Assembly: GCA_020881915.1 (NCBI GenBank)
Contig: JAJFPB010000014.1
Span: 1-64,000, forward strand
Reading direction: 5' to 3'
Source: Paramyrothecium sp. XJ0827
Lineage: Eukaryota; Ascomycota; Sordariomycetes; Hypocreales; Stachybotryaceae
Length of the DNA: 64,000 nucleotides
In this document: positions 55,120-64,000 of the stretch, one piece after another
Layout: each line of letters begins with the position of its first letter
Numbering within the stretch: position 1 is the stretch's first letter
Position numbers and translations under genes: made by a program
The notes under the pieces: generated by a model
Told to the model about the DNA's origin: nothing
Databases searched by the model: none
The model's input: only the letters and a program-made list of their open reading frames with translations

Positions 55120-56759
55120 TCAGGGCTTGCTGCTGCCGACGGGCTCCTCTGGCTTGGCGCCGCCGAACGAGAAGGAGCCGAACATGTGCTGCATGGCCTC
55201 CTTCTGGGCCTTCTCCATGGCCTCTTTCTGCTGCTTCAGGTAGTCCTCGCCAGTCTCGCGGATCTGCTGCTCCAGCATCTCGTAGTTCTTCAGGCCCTGC
55301 TCGCGGACAAGATCCTGCAACATCTTGCCCTGAGCGAAGGCCTCGCTGCTGCCGGGCTCGTCGGGAGACACGACCATGGCCATGTTGCCGGGCTTCAGGC
55401 CCAGCAGGCTGCCGAGGGCACCCATGCCAGAAGGCTTGTGGCTCGCGTTCCTCTTGGCCAACTGGGCGTTGAACTCCTGGCGGGCGATGGCCTCGCGGCG
55501 GGCAAATTCGGTGGGGATGTGCTTGCCCTCAAAGGACTTCAGAACCTTGCGCACATCGGGGTACTCCATGGCAGCGACGTATTCGAGGAAGGGAACCAAA
55601 GAAACGAGCTCTCTGTCCTTGGGGTCACCCTTCCAGGGGTCGAGGATGATGGCGTTCTCAGGCTGCTTGCGGACGTGTGACGGCTTGGTGTCGATCATGA
55701 AAACCTTGGACAGGTCACGGTTGAGGTAAGACAGATCCTAATAATGCATTAGTCTATATCACTTTTAAGGGGTTTAGCACTGCAATTGGAGCTCACCTTG
55801 ACAATCGCGCCATCCTCGAACTTGGTGGCCTCGCGGAACAGTGGCCAGGTGATGAATCCATATGGCTCCAGCTTCTGGACGAGAGCCTCGGCGTTGCCAA
55901 ACGGCACCGACGTGAACAGCACAATCTCGTAGTATTGGCTGAGGTATCGGATGAAGTAGTCGAAGCCGGGTCGCTTAGCTACCCTCCAGCCGTGTTCTCT
56001 GGACCACTCGCTGTGCACAAGCATGTCCTCCAGACTAATGCACAGGGTGTAGGGACGGGAGAAGGAGGGATCGGGGTCGGGGAGCAGCTTGTCGAAGGCC
56101 GGGTTCTGGTAGTAGGAGACGGAGTCGCCGAAGCGCGCTCTGAAGCGCTTCCACCACAGCAGAGGGGACCATCCGTTGGGAATGTCGGGGTGGGCTGCGG
56201 CCTCGGCGTCGTCGTCCCATCCACGGCCAAGGTAGACGATGCTGGAGACGGCTCCAAGACCGGAACCGATCATGAGGAAGCGCACCCACCACCTGCGGTT
56301 GCGCTCACTGGTGGGCACGTATGCGTCCTCGTGGTCGCGGCGGCGGCCGGTCTGCTCGACGTTCTGCAGCGCCGAGCCCGTTCGGCCGGCGTGCTGCTCC
56401 ATCTCGGCCTCGAGGGTGGAGGGGATGCCCTGGGTCAGATCCGGCAGCTTGTCGAAGGGGATGGGCTCATCCTCCTGGGTCTCGGGGACCTTGGCGTCCT
56501 CGGCGGCGGCGTCCTTTGCGGCGCCTGCGCTAGACTTCGATGTCGAGTTCTCGGGGGAGGCGGCGTTGCCCGAGGGCTGCGAAGGTTTCGACGACGAGGC
56601 ACCATTGGGCTGGTTAGGCTTCTTGTCCGCAAATGTACGGATCCATGGCGAGACGGCAACTGCAGCAGGTCGGGCTATGCTGTTGGAGGTGAGGGCTGGC
56701 CGCGACCGCTGAATGGCCAGCGAGCCCAGCCGCGACAGCTGAGCAGCTCTAGACAGCAT
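55120..56759 (-). CDS. TIM50: Tim50, mitochondrial TIM23 translocase receptor subunit
   Basis: Tim50 is the inner-membrane receptor that passes presequence proteins from TOM to the TIM23 channel. Exons are 56759-55797 and 55737-55120 with a 59 bp intron (GTGAGC donor, ATTAG end), giving about 526 aa. Residues 1-45 are a mitochondrial presequence rich in Arg, Ser and Ala. A Pro/Ser/Asn/Glu-rich linker follows, then one membrane segment near 152-172 (RFLMIGSGLGAVSSIVYLG). The intermembrane-space FCP1-like domain has TLCISLEDMLVHSEW, KRPGFDYFIRYLSQYYEIVLFTS (positions about 255-280) and, in exon 2, SKVFMIDTKP with ENAIILDPWKG. The phosphatase DxDx(T/V) motif is replaced by LEDML, as usual for inactive Tim50. 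The C-terminal region has a Gln/Lys/Glu-rich coiled-coil-like stretch. Confidence 0.93.
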
Positions 56760-57825
56760 GACGATGAGGGTGGGGAAGGGGGAGCAGGTGAATCAGTCAG
56801 TCCCAAGTCTGGGAGGGATGCAGGAGCTGTAAAGAATATTCGAGATGGGATCAGCTCAAGCGCGCATGGTCCGATCCGATGCGTGTTGGTGCTCGAAATT
56901 TCTGCTCCCGAGAGGACGTGGTTGGAGTGAAGTCGACTGGCCTGATCCTTACGTAGGTACAGAGTAGCTCGCTCGAGGCCAAGGACTAGGATGGGACTGT
57001 CCCCTGTCATACAAAAAAGATTCGAAATTTCTGGATACCAAGCTCCGAGCTTGCACAGCACCGCCGAGGTTTAAGCGGCCTGGGACCCGGATCATCACTT
57101 GGTCCGGCCCTGAGCTTCCGGCAGCGGAACGGTGCTTTGATTGGCTCGGAATTACGGGTCCCTCCCCTCCATCAACCCTCTTCGATGGTTCGGGCGCAAG
57201 CGAAGCCAATGCTTCTTCGAAGCTCCACTCGACTTTTTACTCCACACCCAAGTCGCTGACCAAGCCCAAAGCAGAGCCGGCAATGGGAGGCAAGGGTCTG
57301 ATGGTGGGATGATGAGACTCTGCATGCGAACCCGAACCTCGACATTCCCCTCCTCTACCTCCGTGTCTCCCGTTGATTGCATTTGTCCGGCTGTCTGAGC
57401 AAGACACCACGAGACATTGCCCCTTTTTCTGCTGCTTGTGCCTCTCTCATACTTCGAGAAAATACGTTCACCCATCCTAATTCCGCCACGAAATCGCCGA
57501 TACCGAGAATGATTCCTGCGCTGGCTGCATTCTAAGAGGGTGGTTCCCCGTCGACTCTTGAGCACAGCATCATGGAACCGCCCTCTATGAGCGCGTCTAA
57601 GCCCTTTGAGCCCTGAACAATCCGTCTCTTCGTTCCAATCTAAAGTCTTCTGAAAAGAACTACTATCGGAGCCGCAATCGTCGCCCCGGCCTATATCATC
57701 GGACCTGCCGCTTAAGCGTCCGCACGATATCGCCACCCGATTCGCCGTCCGAGTTTCGTCCCTGAGCAACCTTATTTGGCTCCAGTCATCTCACCCTACC
57801 ACCGTACGACAAACCTCCCATCGCC
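56760..57825. promoter_or_regulatory. Divergent promoter region of Tim50 and F-box-like gene
   Basis: About 1.07 kb between divergent starts. The strand toward the F-box-like gene is C/T-rich from about 57330 to 57800, probably its promoter and 5' leader. Overlapping small frames on both strands lack motifs. No gene is supported. Confidence 0.45.
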
Positions 57826-58806
57826 ATGGCTCGACGGACTTCTCGCGGCTCTGGCTCATCTCGGCCATTAGGCCACCAGGTCCTGGTGATTAGACCGCCC
57901 GCAAACACCAAGCCGCCGTCTACCGAGAAGGTGGAAGACACCTCCGCCGTCGAGGATGCGCCCTCGCCCGACGTCGATATCGACAACATACCTATCGCCT
58001 CTCTCACACTAGACACCCCGCTGATACCGTTTAATCGCAAGAAGCAAGCCAAGCGTAACCCATTCATGTTCCTCACCTTGCCCTCGGAGCTGCGTGTCAA
58101 GATTTACGAGTACTACTTCCAAGACGCCGAATCCGTCCTCGATCTCTCACCGCAGAACCAGAAGCGCTACCACAAAAACCTCGGCATCATCCGCGTTTGC
58201 CGCCAGCTGCACGACGAGGTCACGCACTACTTTTACAGCACCCGCAGCGTTCGCCTCTTCCCCACCTGGCCCGGCCGTTTGTTCAAGACGAAGAAGCCCA
58301 TGCTCGCCCGCATGAAGCCCAACCAGCGCAGCTGCTTGGGCGCACTGGAGCTGCGTCTGGGCCCCGGCTGGAACGCCCCGCCACGGGGCTGGGTCGTCAA
58401 CGACGCTCTGGGGCTTGCCGACTGCATCAACGTCCAAACCTTGCGCGTCTTTGTCGAATGCGATCCCAGCGACAGCTATTTCCAGGGCTTCCGCCGTTCC
58501 GAGGGCTTCTACGAACGCTTCAGCCGCGAGCTGCTTACCGGTGTCCTCGAGGGCCTGCCCAACGTCCGCGTCATCGAGTTTGACGCTTGGCCCAGCGTCA
58601 AAAAGTCCGGCATGATGATGCGCGGCCTGCTCCATGTCGCCGAAACGTCCAACTATAGCATCGCCTGGGGTCCTGAGCGTGGCTGGACCGACAACCCCGA
58701 CGACGGGGAGAAGAACAACCTCGCCCTCGCCGCGGTGAAGAAATACATGGAGAACGGCGTGCTATACTACGAATATGCTGCGCAGAACGTAGTAGCCGTG
58801 GCTTGA
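57826..58806 (+). CDS. F-box-like protein of unknown target
   Basis: A single exon of 326 aa. After a basic, Pro/Ser-rich N-terminal 75 residues comes FMFLTLPSELRVKIYEYYF (about 80-98), the start typical of fungal F-box-like or 2EXR-like domains, which recruit substrates to SCF ubiquitin ligases or act in other contacts. The following part has IIRVCRQLHDEVTHYFYSTR, a pattern very common in such proteins, then leucine-rich stretches (NVQTLRVFVECDPSD, GVLEGLPNVRVIEFDAWPS) without regular repeats. The ATG at 57826 follows a long pyrimidine-rich leader. The target is unknown, and an F-box role cannot be confirmed from sequence alone. Confidence 0.78.
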   Translation: MARRTSRGSGSSRPLGHQVLVIRPPANTKPPSTEKVEDTSAVEDAPSPDVDIDNIPIASLTLDTPLIPFNRKKQAKRNPFMFLTLPSELRVKIYEYYFQDAESVLDLSPQNQKRYHKNLGIIRVCRQLHDEVTHYFYSTRSVRLFPTWPGRLFKTKKPMLARMKPNQRSCLGALELRLGPGWNAPPRGWVVNDALGLADCINVQTLRVFVECDPSDSYFQGFRRSEGFYERFSRELLTGVLEGLPNVRVIEFDAWPSVKKSGMMMRGLLHVAETSNYSIAWGPERGWTDNPDDGEKNNLALAAVKKYMENGVLYYEYAAQNVVAVA

Positions 58807-59133
58807 CACGAGACCTGCAAGGGCAAGGGTGGTTCTTATACTATCCTTGCCGAAAGATGATTATTGACGATTATTTATGATATTCACGGATTTTGTACGA
58901 GTACTTACTCAAGGCGCTGCTCCGCGCCGTACCTTCACATTTTTATGGTGTATCATTTGTTTCAATGACTTAGCTAGCGAAACATATCCACATCAATTCC
59001 TTCACCAGACGTGCTCTCGCCCGACCTCTCATGCTTGGTATATTTCCATCCCGCCATTAGTTCGTTCCATGTGTGAACCACTTCCAATCCGTCATCAACC
59101 ACGTTTTATGTACAGATCTTCCAACGCGTAGTC
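58807..59133. other. Convergent 3' spacer
   Basis: About 330 bp between the F-box-like stop and the Vta1 stop codon. It is A+T-rich directly after the F-box-like stop. Nothing else is visible. Confidence 0.5.
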
Positions 59134-60520
59134 TCATCGAGCGCCCAGGGTGGCCAATGCCTTTTGAAGCTCCTTGATCGCCGTGGGCACGTCCTCAAAG
59201 TTGAGCGCGGAGATGGCCCACTTGGCATGCTTCTGTGCCTGCGCAATCTCCCTGAGGCTTGCCATCGTGTCGGTCACCGAAGCCCCGTCTGCCGCCGCCG
59301 GCGAGGGCGCCGGAATCGGAGCGTGGGCTGGCGCAGGGACGGGCGGTGGGGGGGTGTAGACTTGGGGCACGGAAGGGCCGGGTATGAAGGGCGGCGGGTT
59401 GGAGGACGCCGGGTGGGGGACGCTGGGTGTGGTCGTCCAGGACGGAGGAGCAGAAGGATCGGGGTTGGGGGACTGGAAGGGTGCATTGGGCGTGAATGGC
59501 TGTGGGGGTGGCGGGGGGAAGGACGGCTGTCCGATCGTAGGGTCCGAGGTGAAGTCGGGAGGCGGCGCTGGTACGCCGGGCGCCGTTCCGGTGGGGCTGT
59601 GGCTCAACGGAGAGGGCGCGAAGGGCTCGGGAGGGACGCCATCAGTGGGCGACGGGAAGTACCCATCATGAGACGGCGACGGCAGAGGAGGCTCTGATGT
59701 CGACACAGTGGGTCGCTGCGGCTCGCCCGCGTCGGGCACGTCCTCGACCTGCGCCGGCTGGGGCGCGGTAGGGGCACCTCCGGCAGGGCTACCGAGCTCA
59801 TCCTGCAGGTCCAGGGGCTGCTGGGCGTCTTCGCTGGGCTCCGGCTCCGGCTCCGGCAGCTTGGGGTTGGACTCGTTGGGGTCCTTGCCCTCGCGAATGG
59901 CGCGGATGATGCGCGCGGCGTTCCACTTGGCGAACTTTATCTTCTGCAGGACCTCGGGCTCGGGGGTGCCCCAGGCGTGGAGTAGGTCGAAAAAGGTGGC
60001 GGCCGCGTCGAATGTATCTGCGGTTTGCCTGGAGGATAGTGATGTTAGCAGCCGATGTTGGTGCGGGTAGGCTTGCGGATGTAGGGCAACGATGGCGAAA
60101 AGGGCAGATGCCTACCTCGTCACCTTGTTTGCGCGCAGGGTGCGCTCGGCGCGGTCAAACGTCTCATGGGCGAACTGCTCGACGTAGGCCTGACCGGCGG
60201 TGTTGTCGACGATGGCGTCGTTGTCGGCGTGCTCGGCCTTTGTGGACTCGAGGCGCTCGATGAGGGTGCGGGTGAAGTCGAAGGCGTCGTCGTCGGTGTT
60301 GTGGAGGCCCTTGCTGACGATCTGGTTGACGGCGTGGTATTCACCTGAAGGGCGGGGGAAGTCAGCTCGTTCACGGAGTGGTTCAGAGGAGGCTCGTATA
60401 GCAGGAGGGTTCCGTACACCAGTAGGAAATGGCAGGCTTGAAGTTGCGGACCTGGTTCGCGCGGTTGATGAAGCGGCTGATTTCGGGCTTCTTCAGCGCC
60501 TCGGGGATGGTTTCAGCCAT
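59134..60520 (-). CDS. VTA1: Vta1, activator of the ESCRT ATPase Vps4
   Basis: Vta1 (LIP5 in animals) stimulates Vps4, which disassembles ESCRT-III on endosomes during multivesicular body sorting. Exons are 60520-60418, 60344-60116 and 60028-59134; introns of 73 bp (CTGAC branch, CTTCAG end) and 87 bp keep the frame, giving about 408 aa. The N-terminal tandem MIT-like domain is recognisable: ISRFINRANQV, ISYWCEYHAVNQIV, AGQAYVEQFAHETFDRAERT, then FFDLLHAWG and FAKWNAARIIRAIREGKDPN. The middle is a long Pro/Ser/Thr linker. The last 40 residues (AQKHAKWAISALNFEDVPTA, then IKELQKALATLG) are the Vta1 C-terminal dimerisation domain that binds Vps4. All parts of the family are present. Confidence 0.93.
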
Positions 60521-61196
60521 GGTCGCGGTAAAAGGAAAGGGGACAAATCCTCCGATTCGCCGCCTTGGGATGGATCTCGTTGCGGTAAAGTATTATGAAG
60601 AGTGCGCGAACAGGTCTCGGCGCAGCGCAACTCAGGAGGGGGGATGGCTGGCGCTGATGTTGGTTCGAGGATGAGGTGTCTGTCGTCACCGACACGAATG
60701 GAGGGGCGGGTTGCGTATCAGACCAGGCAGATAAGGTACAGTGAGGTACCTTACATGGTGAACCTCGGCATACCTTAGGGCATAGCAAGGGACCGCACGC
60801 ACTTGAATGACAGGTACCTTACCGCAGGGGGTTGGAGACTAAGATGCACTAAGTTTCAGCATACTATCCCTACCTCTCAAGGTACTTACTGTATTGGGCT
60901 GATCGCACCTCTTCCAATCGAAGCTAAATCAGAGATCCTTACTATAATTAGGTATTTACAAAGCTCAAAGACAACGGAAGTCTATGGTAAGGTCTGTAAG
61001 TATTCGAAGAGCGAAGAGACTGCTCAGAAGTAGATTATCTCCAAAATAGGCACAAGTGTAGCTTTTATACAACTCGTCCAAAGATCGAACAACCAAAATG
61101 ACCCATCTTGGATACATGTCAGGCAACACCATCTTGTCTAGGTCCATTCCCTGGTCCATTAACACCTGGTCCTTCCAGCAAACCTCCCTTCATGAC
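60521..61196. other. Intergenic region with GGTACCTTA-type motifs
   Basis: About 680 bp between the Vta1 start and the chitinase stop codon; both genes lie on the minus strand. From 60730 to 60890 several AGGTACCTTAC-like motifs recur, similar to those at 20395-20715. The region from 60895 is A+T-rich. No gene is supported. Confidence 0.5.
60730..60890. repeat. Second cluster of GGTACCTTA-like motifs
   Basis: GAGGTACCTTAC, ACAGGTACCTTACCG and AAGGTACTTAC-like words lie within 160 bp upstream of the Vta1 gene. They are related to the cluster at 20395-20715. Confidence 0.5.
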
Positions 61197-64000
61197 TTAG
61201 TCGCAAGGATATGACGGCCAATCCTTCAGACTCTCTTGACTAGCCGTCACCTTGCGCCAGTTCTTCTTCACTTCCTCAGGACCACACATTGGTATGTTTA
61301 CCAGGCCTCGGAGCATGGCGGCGTCACCGCCATTGATCTTGTCCCATAAATCGTCTTGCGTTCCCTTGTCATTGATCACATCGGGGACTTGATCGAGGTT
61401 TTGATTGCCGCTCACTTTGTGTCGTGCAATAATGCTGTAACGCGGTCAACATGTGTCAGTGCTATAGGAGGAGGCACGCAGCATAGGCTGTTTGTCGAGA
61501 GACTGCCTGCTCACCTTTTCGCTAGATGGAACTTTGTTAGTCCACCGTATTTCGCCAGCCCGTTCTTCTCGGTGGTGCCGAGACTGTCCATGCCGGGAAG
61601 CACAGAGAGCGGGAACTCCTCGCACCGCACGTTCCAGTTGCCCTGCACAACGCAGTCGGCCTGTGGACCCTTGGGGTACAGCAAATAGTACTTGCTGTTG
61701 TCAATACAAAGGACGGCGCTGTCCTTGTCACCTGGCACGATGAAGTCGTAGTCATCGACGCCGACTTTGGCGCAGTCCCAGCCCGTCTCGATCAAGACCG
61801 GATGCCAATCGCGAAGCGACCACGCGAAGGGAATCAGATAGGAGTAAAGCGTGCGTGTGACCTGCCTTTCAATCTCAAGAGCAGGCTGGAAACTAGCATA
61901 GAGCACCTTGCCGTTGCTGATCAGACTCTTTAAGAACTTCAAATCCTCGTCGGTTCTTCCACTGAAGACTTTTTGCTGAGTCTTGGTGATGAACTCCTTC
62001 CACATCTGTGTGAAAATGACCACTGATTCTGCAATGGGCCCAAGCACCACGCCAATCTCCCTGATTGCCGGGAAGTTTCGTCAGCAGTCAGAACAAGGGT
62101 TTGGTAACACCAAAAGGTCAAAGGCTCACCCTTCCTCAATGGAATCTTTGGCTTCTGTCAAGCCATAGTTGATGCCTTCTTTCACAATCTCCTCAAGTGA
62201 CTCGCCCGCAGAGGGGTGGTTGGTGAAGAATCTTTTGAATACTGTAAAATATACCGTGTATCAGTTTACGATGTGCCAACAACTAACTCGCTTGCCACGT
62301 ACCGTTCTGGAGCATGGGCCCCGTAGCCATGCCAAGGCCTGTACCGAGGAAATCTAGAATCAACTGCATTGCTCCATCCGTTTTCGCCTCAGGCGCGAAG
62401 GTCTCCGCGAAACCTTGCAAGGTTGTCTGGACTGTGGAATGGGCGTCGTTGACACCGGTGTAGAAGTTGATGTACATCTTGAGAAACGTCAGCTGTGTTG
62501 CGGTCTAGTCTCATAATCTCGTGTACGCGTCGACTACTTACCGAGCTGATTTTGACAAAAGAGTGTAGTATCAATGCCGACCCGGCGCGGAGGCCTTTGG
62601 CATCATTGCACTCCGGGATGGTCGTACAGAAATTGTTCCCGACTGTTTTGTCACATTGCATGCCTGGTGGACCGCTGACCTCTGCACTAAAGAACGAGAC
62701 AAATTTGCCCTGTTCCCTATCGCCACGAAGCTTCCAACGGCCAACCACGTAATCCCAGGCCTCGTCACACTTTAACTGCTTCCATCTTTCCACTTCGGAA
62801 ATGCTTTCGTTTCTGGCATACTTGTTGTCACACTTCATGTTCTTCCAGTCTGTTGGCTCTTTGACTGGCTCTGGCTCTTGCCCATCACCAGATCCAACCC
62901 CTGGTAGGAACGACTCCAGGTCGAGAGCCCAGTCAGTGGTACCGCCAAAGTTCAGTGACTTCCACTTGGCTTCTCTCGCGGCTTTCGTCTTGGAGTCCAT
63001 GAACGACACCCAGTCCGATCCGTAGATCAGGATGTTGCTTTCGGACTTCGCGTCATAATAAGTCCGGGCCGTTGAATCTCTGGCAATAATCTCCTTGATC
63101 TCGGCGTTTGCAAGATATCCGCCTGTGTCTGTGCACCTACCCTTCTTTGCCCCAGACTCAGGACCGGTGAATGTACACAGCTCTCCGGTGCAACTGGGGT
63201 TCGTCATCTTGAAGGACCTGCCATAGCTGGAAACGCCTACTACAACCTTGCTTGAGGGCACTCCAGCCTTGGTTACCATGACCAACGCGTTCATTGTCTC
63301 TGTCATGTTGATGTGGGATCTGAGGCAACTGCCCTTAGGGCATCCGGGAGAAGCCCACACACTCTCATAATCCCATTCTAGCTGGAGTATTAGCTTCCTG
63401 TTGACTGTCGGAGCTTGAGATTGCTTACGTCCGTGAAGATCATAGGTCATGTAGACAATGTAATCGACGACCTTTGCGATCTCCGCCACTGGGAAAAATC
63501 GTAAATACCAGTAAGAGGCTGGAGCAGCGATCGAAAGACTTTTGTCTGTGTCAAGTTAGCGGCAATGGGGAAAGTGTTCTTCGGAACGTAGAACGTACTA
63601 GGCAACTTGGCGCGAAGGAGTTTGAGCAACTCGAGATAATTCTTTCCGTCGATCGGGTCCGCAGCGGGTATTCCGTCGATATCTGGGGCGCCCGGATATT
63701 CCCAGTCAATATCGAGACCATCAAGCTTGTTGTTGTTGATAAAATTCGCAAGGTTGCTCGCTAGTCTTTCCCGGTTCTCTGGTTTCACGCCCTCGCGGAA
63801 AATCCAATATGTGCTGGGGTCCGTAGATGCAGTCCAGCCTCCAAATGCCATGATTTTCTTCACGCCCTGCATCTGGACGAACTTGTTGAATTGTGGTTTC
63901 ACACGTGCCGCAGAAACACTAAAGCCGGGTCCAACGTCACCAAAGGCAAAATGAATGTGCGTAATGTCCTTTGGCATTTGGGTTACATCCATGTGCAGAC
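61197..64000 (-). CDS. GH18 chitinase, large multi-exon fungal type, 5' part outside window
   Basis: Glycoside hydrolase family 18 chitinase, truncated at the window edge. Visible exons are 64000-63599, 63545-63429, 63377-62542, 62477-62303, 62241-62130, 62060-61515 and 61434-61197. Introns are 53, 51, 64, 61, 69 and 80 bp, with all phases consistent. About 808 aa are visible. The catalytic motif LDGLDIDWEYPG (DxxDxDxE) is intact, preceded by KKIMAFGGWTAS and followed by SLSIAAPASYWYLRFFP, YIVYMTYDLHG, VVGVSSYGRSF and the substrate-cleft WALDLESFL. A long C-terminal region with KCDNKYARN, FCTTIPECND and helix-rich segments follows; it is typical of the large subgroup C type chitinases, which often carry LysM or chitin-binding domains at the N-terminus. 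That end lies outside the window. A role in cell-wall turnover or attack on other fungi is possible; the start and signal peptide cannot be seen. Confidence 0.9.

Noticed and set aside
57152..57769. 205-codon minus-strand frame between Tim50 and the F-box-like gene
   Set aside because: Opposite a pyrimidine-rich leader; purine-biased Arg/Gly/Ser composition explains the open frame.
1..64000. tRNA and rRNA genes
   Set aside because: Scanned by eye for B-box-like GGTTCGA words and conserved rRNA text; the few GGTTCGA words (for example near 3781 and 28126) lack a matching A box and acceptor stem. A covariance-model search would be decisive.

Overview
The window is nuclear DNA from a filamentous ascomycete (Pezizomycotina), most likely a sordariomycete of hypocrealean type. 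Genes are GC-rich and cut by short GT-AG introns of about 42-130 bp, mostly with CTAAC/CTGAC-like branch sites. Pyrimidine-rich tracts precede some start codons. Two Zn(II)2Cys6 regulators, a SesB-type hydrolase, a GH115 enzyme and a GH18 chitinase all point to a mould. This placement comes from gene content and codon style only.

Layout. 1-1 kb: an unrecognised two-exon gene. 1.9-9.1 kb: a tryptophan-catabolic block of indoleamine 2,3-dioxygenase (-) and kynureninase (+), divergent from one 1.1 kb promoter region, with a Zn2Cys6 regulator convergent on kynureninase. 9.8-13.1 kb: a kinesin-8 motor. 14.1-17.5 kb: a secreted GH115 alpha-glucuronidase. 19.0-20.1 kb: a BuGZ/ZNF207-like zinc-finger protein. 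21.3-25.3 kb: a second Zn2Cys6 regulator with a very low-complexity N-terminus, facing a roughly 4 kb gene-free upstream region. 29.4-35.5 kb: a saccharopine-dehydrogenase-like oxidoreductase, a GNAT acetyltransferase, the KEOPS subunit Cgi121 and mitochondrial proline dehydrogenase.

35.5-46.3 kb is sparser and richer in A+T and looks accessory. It holds a gene coding a SesB-like alpha/beta hydrolase joined to two CCHC zinc knuckles, a decayed phosphotransferase (APH-family) pseudogene with in-frame stops, and a five-exon C2H2 protein of an orphan fungal family. SesB domains are known from fungal NLR and incompatibility proteins, so this stretch is the best candidate here for an undescribed recognition locus. 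That role is inference.

46.3-64 kb returns to housekeeping content: alkaline phosphatase, a Tim17/22/23-family protein, a small unrecognised protein whose first exon is only the ATG, a Ted1/Cdc1-type ER phosphoesterase, a secreted protein built of repeated cysteine modules each split by an intron at the same place, Tim50, an F-box-like protein, Vta1, and a GH18 chitinase that runs off the right edge.

Working together: IDO and kynureninase are two steps of one route (tryptophan to N-formylkynurenine, then kynurenines to anthranilates), with a likely local regulator. Proline dehydrogenase, Tim50 and the Tim17-family protein act in mitochondria; GH115 and GH18 act outside the cell on glucuronoxylan and chitin. 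Exon structures were worked out by eye from splice consensus and reading frame. No tRNA, rRNA, CRISPR array or intact transposon was recognised.
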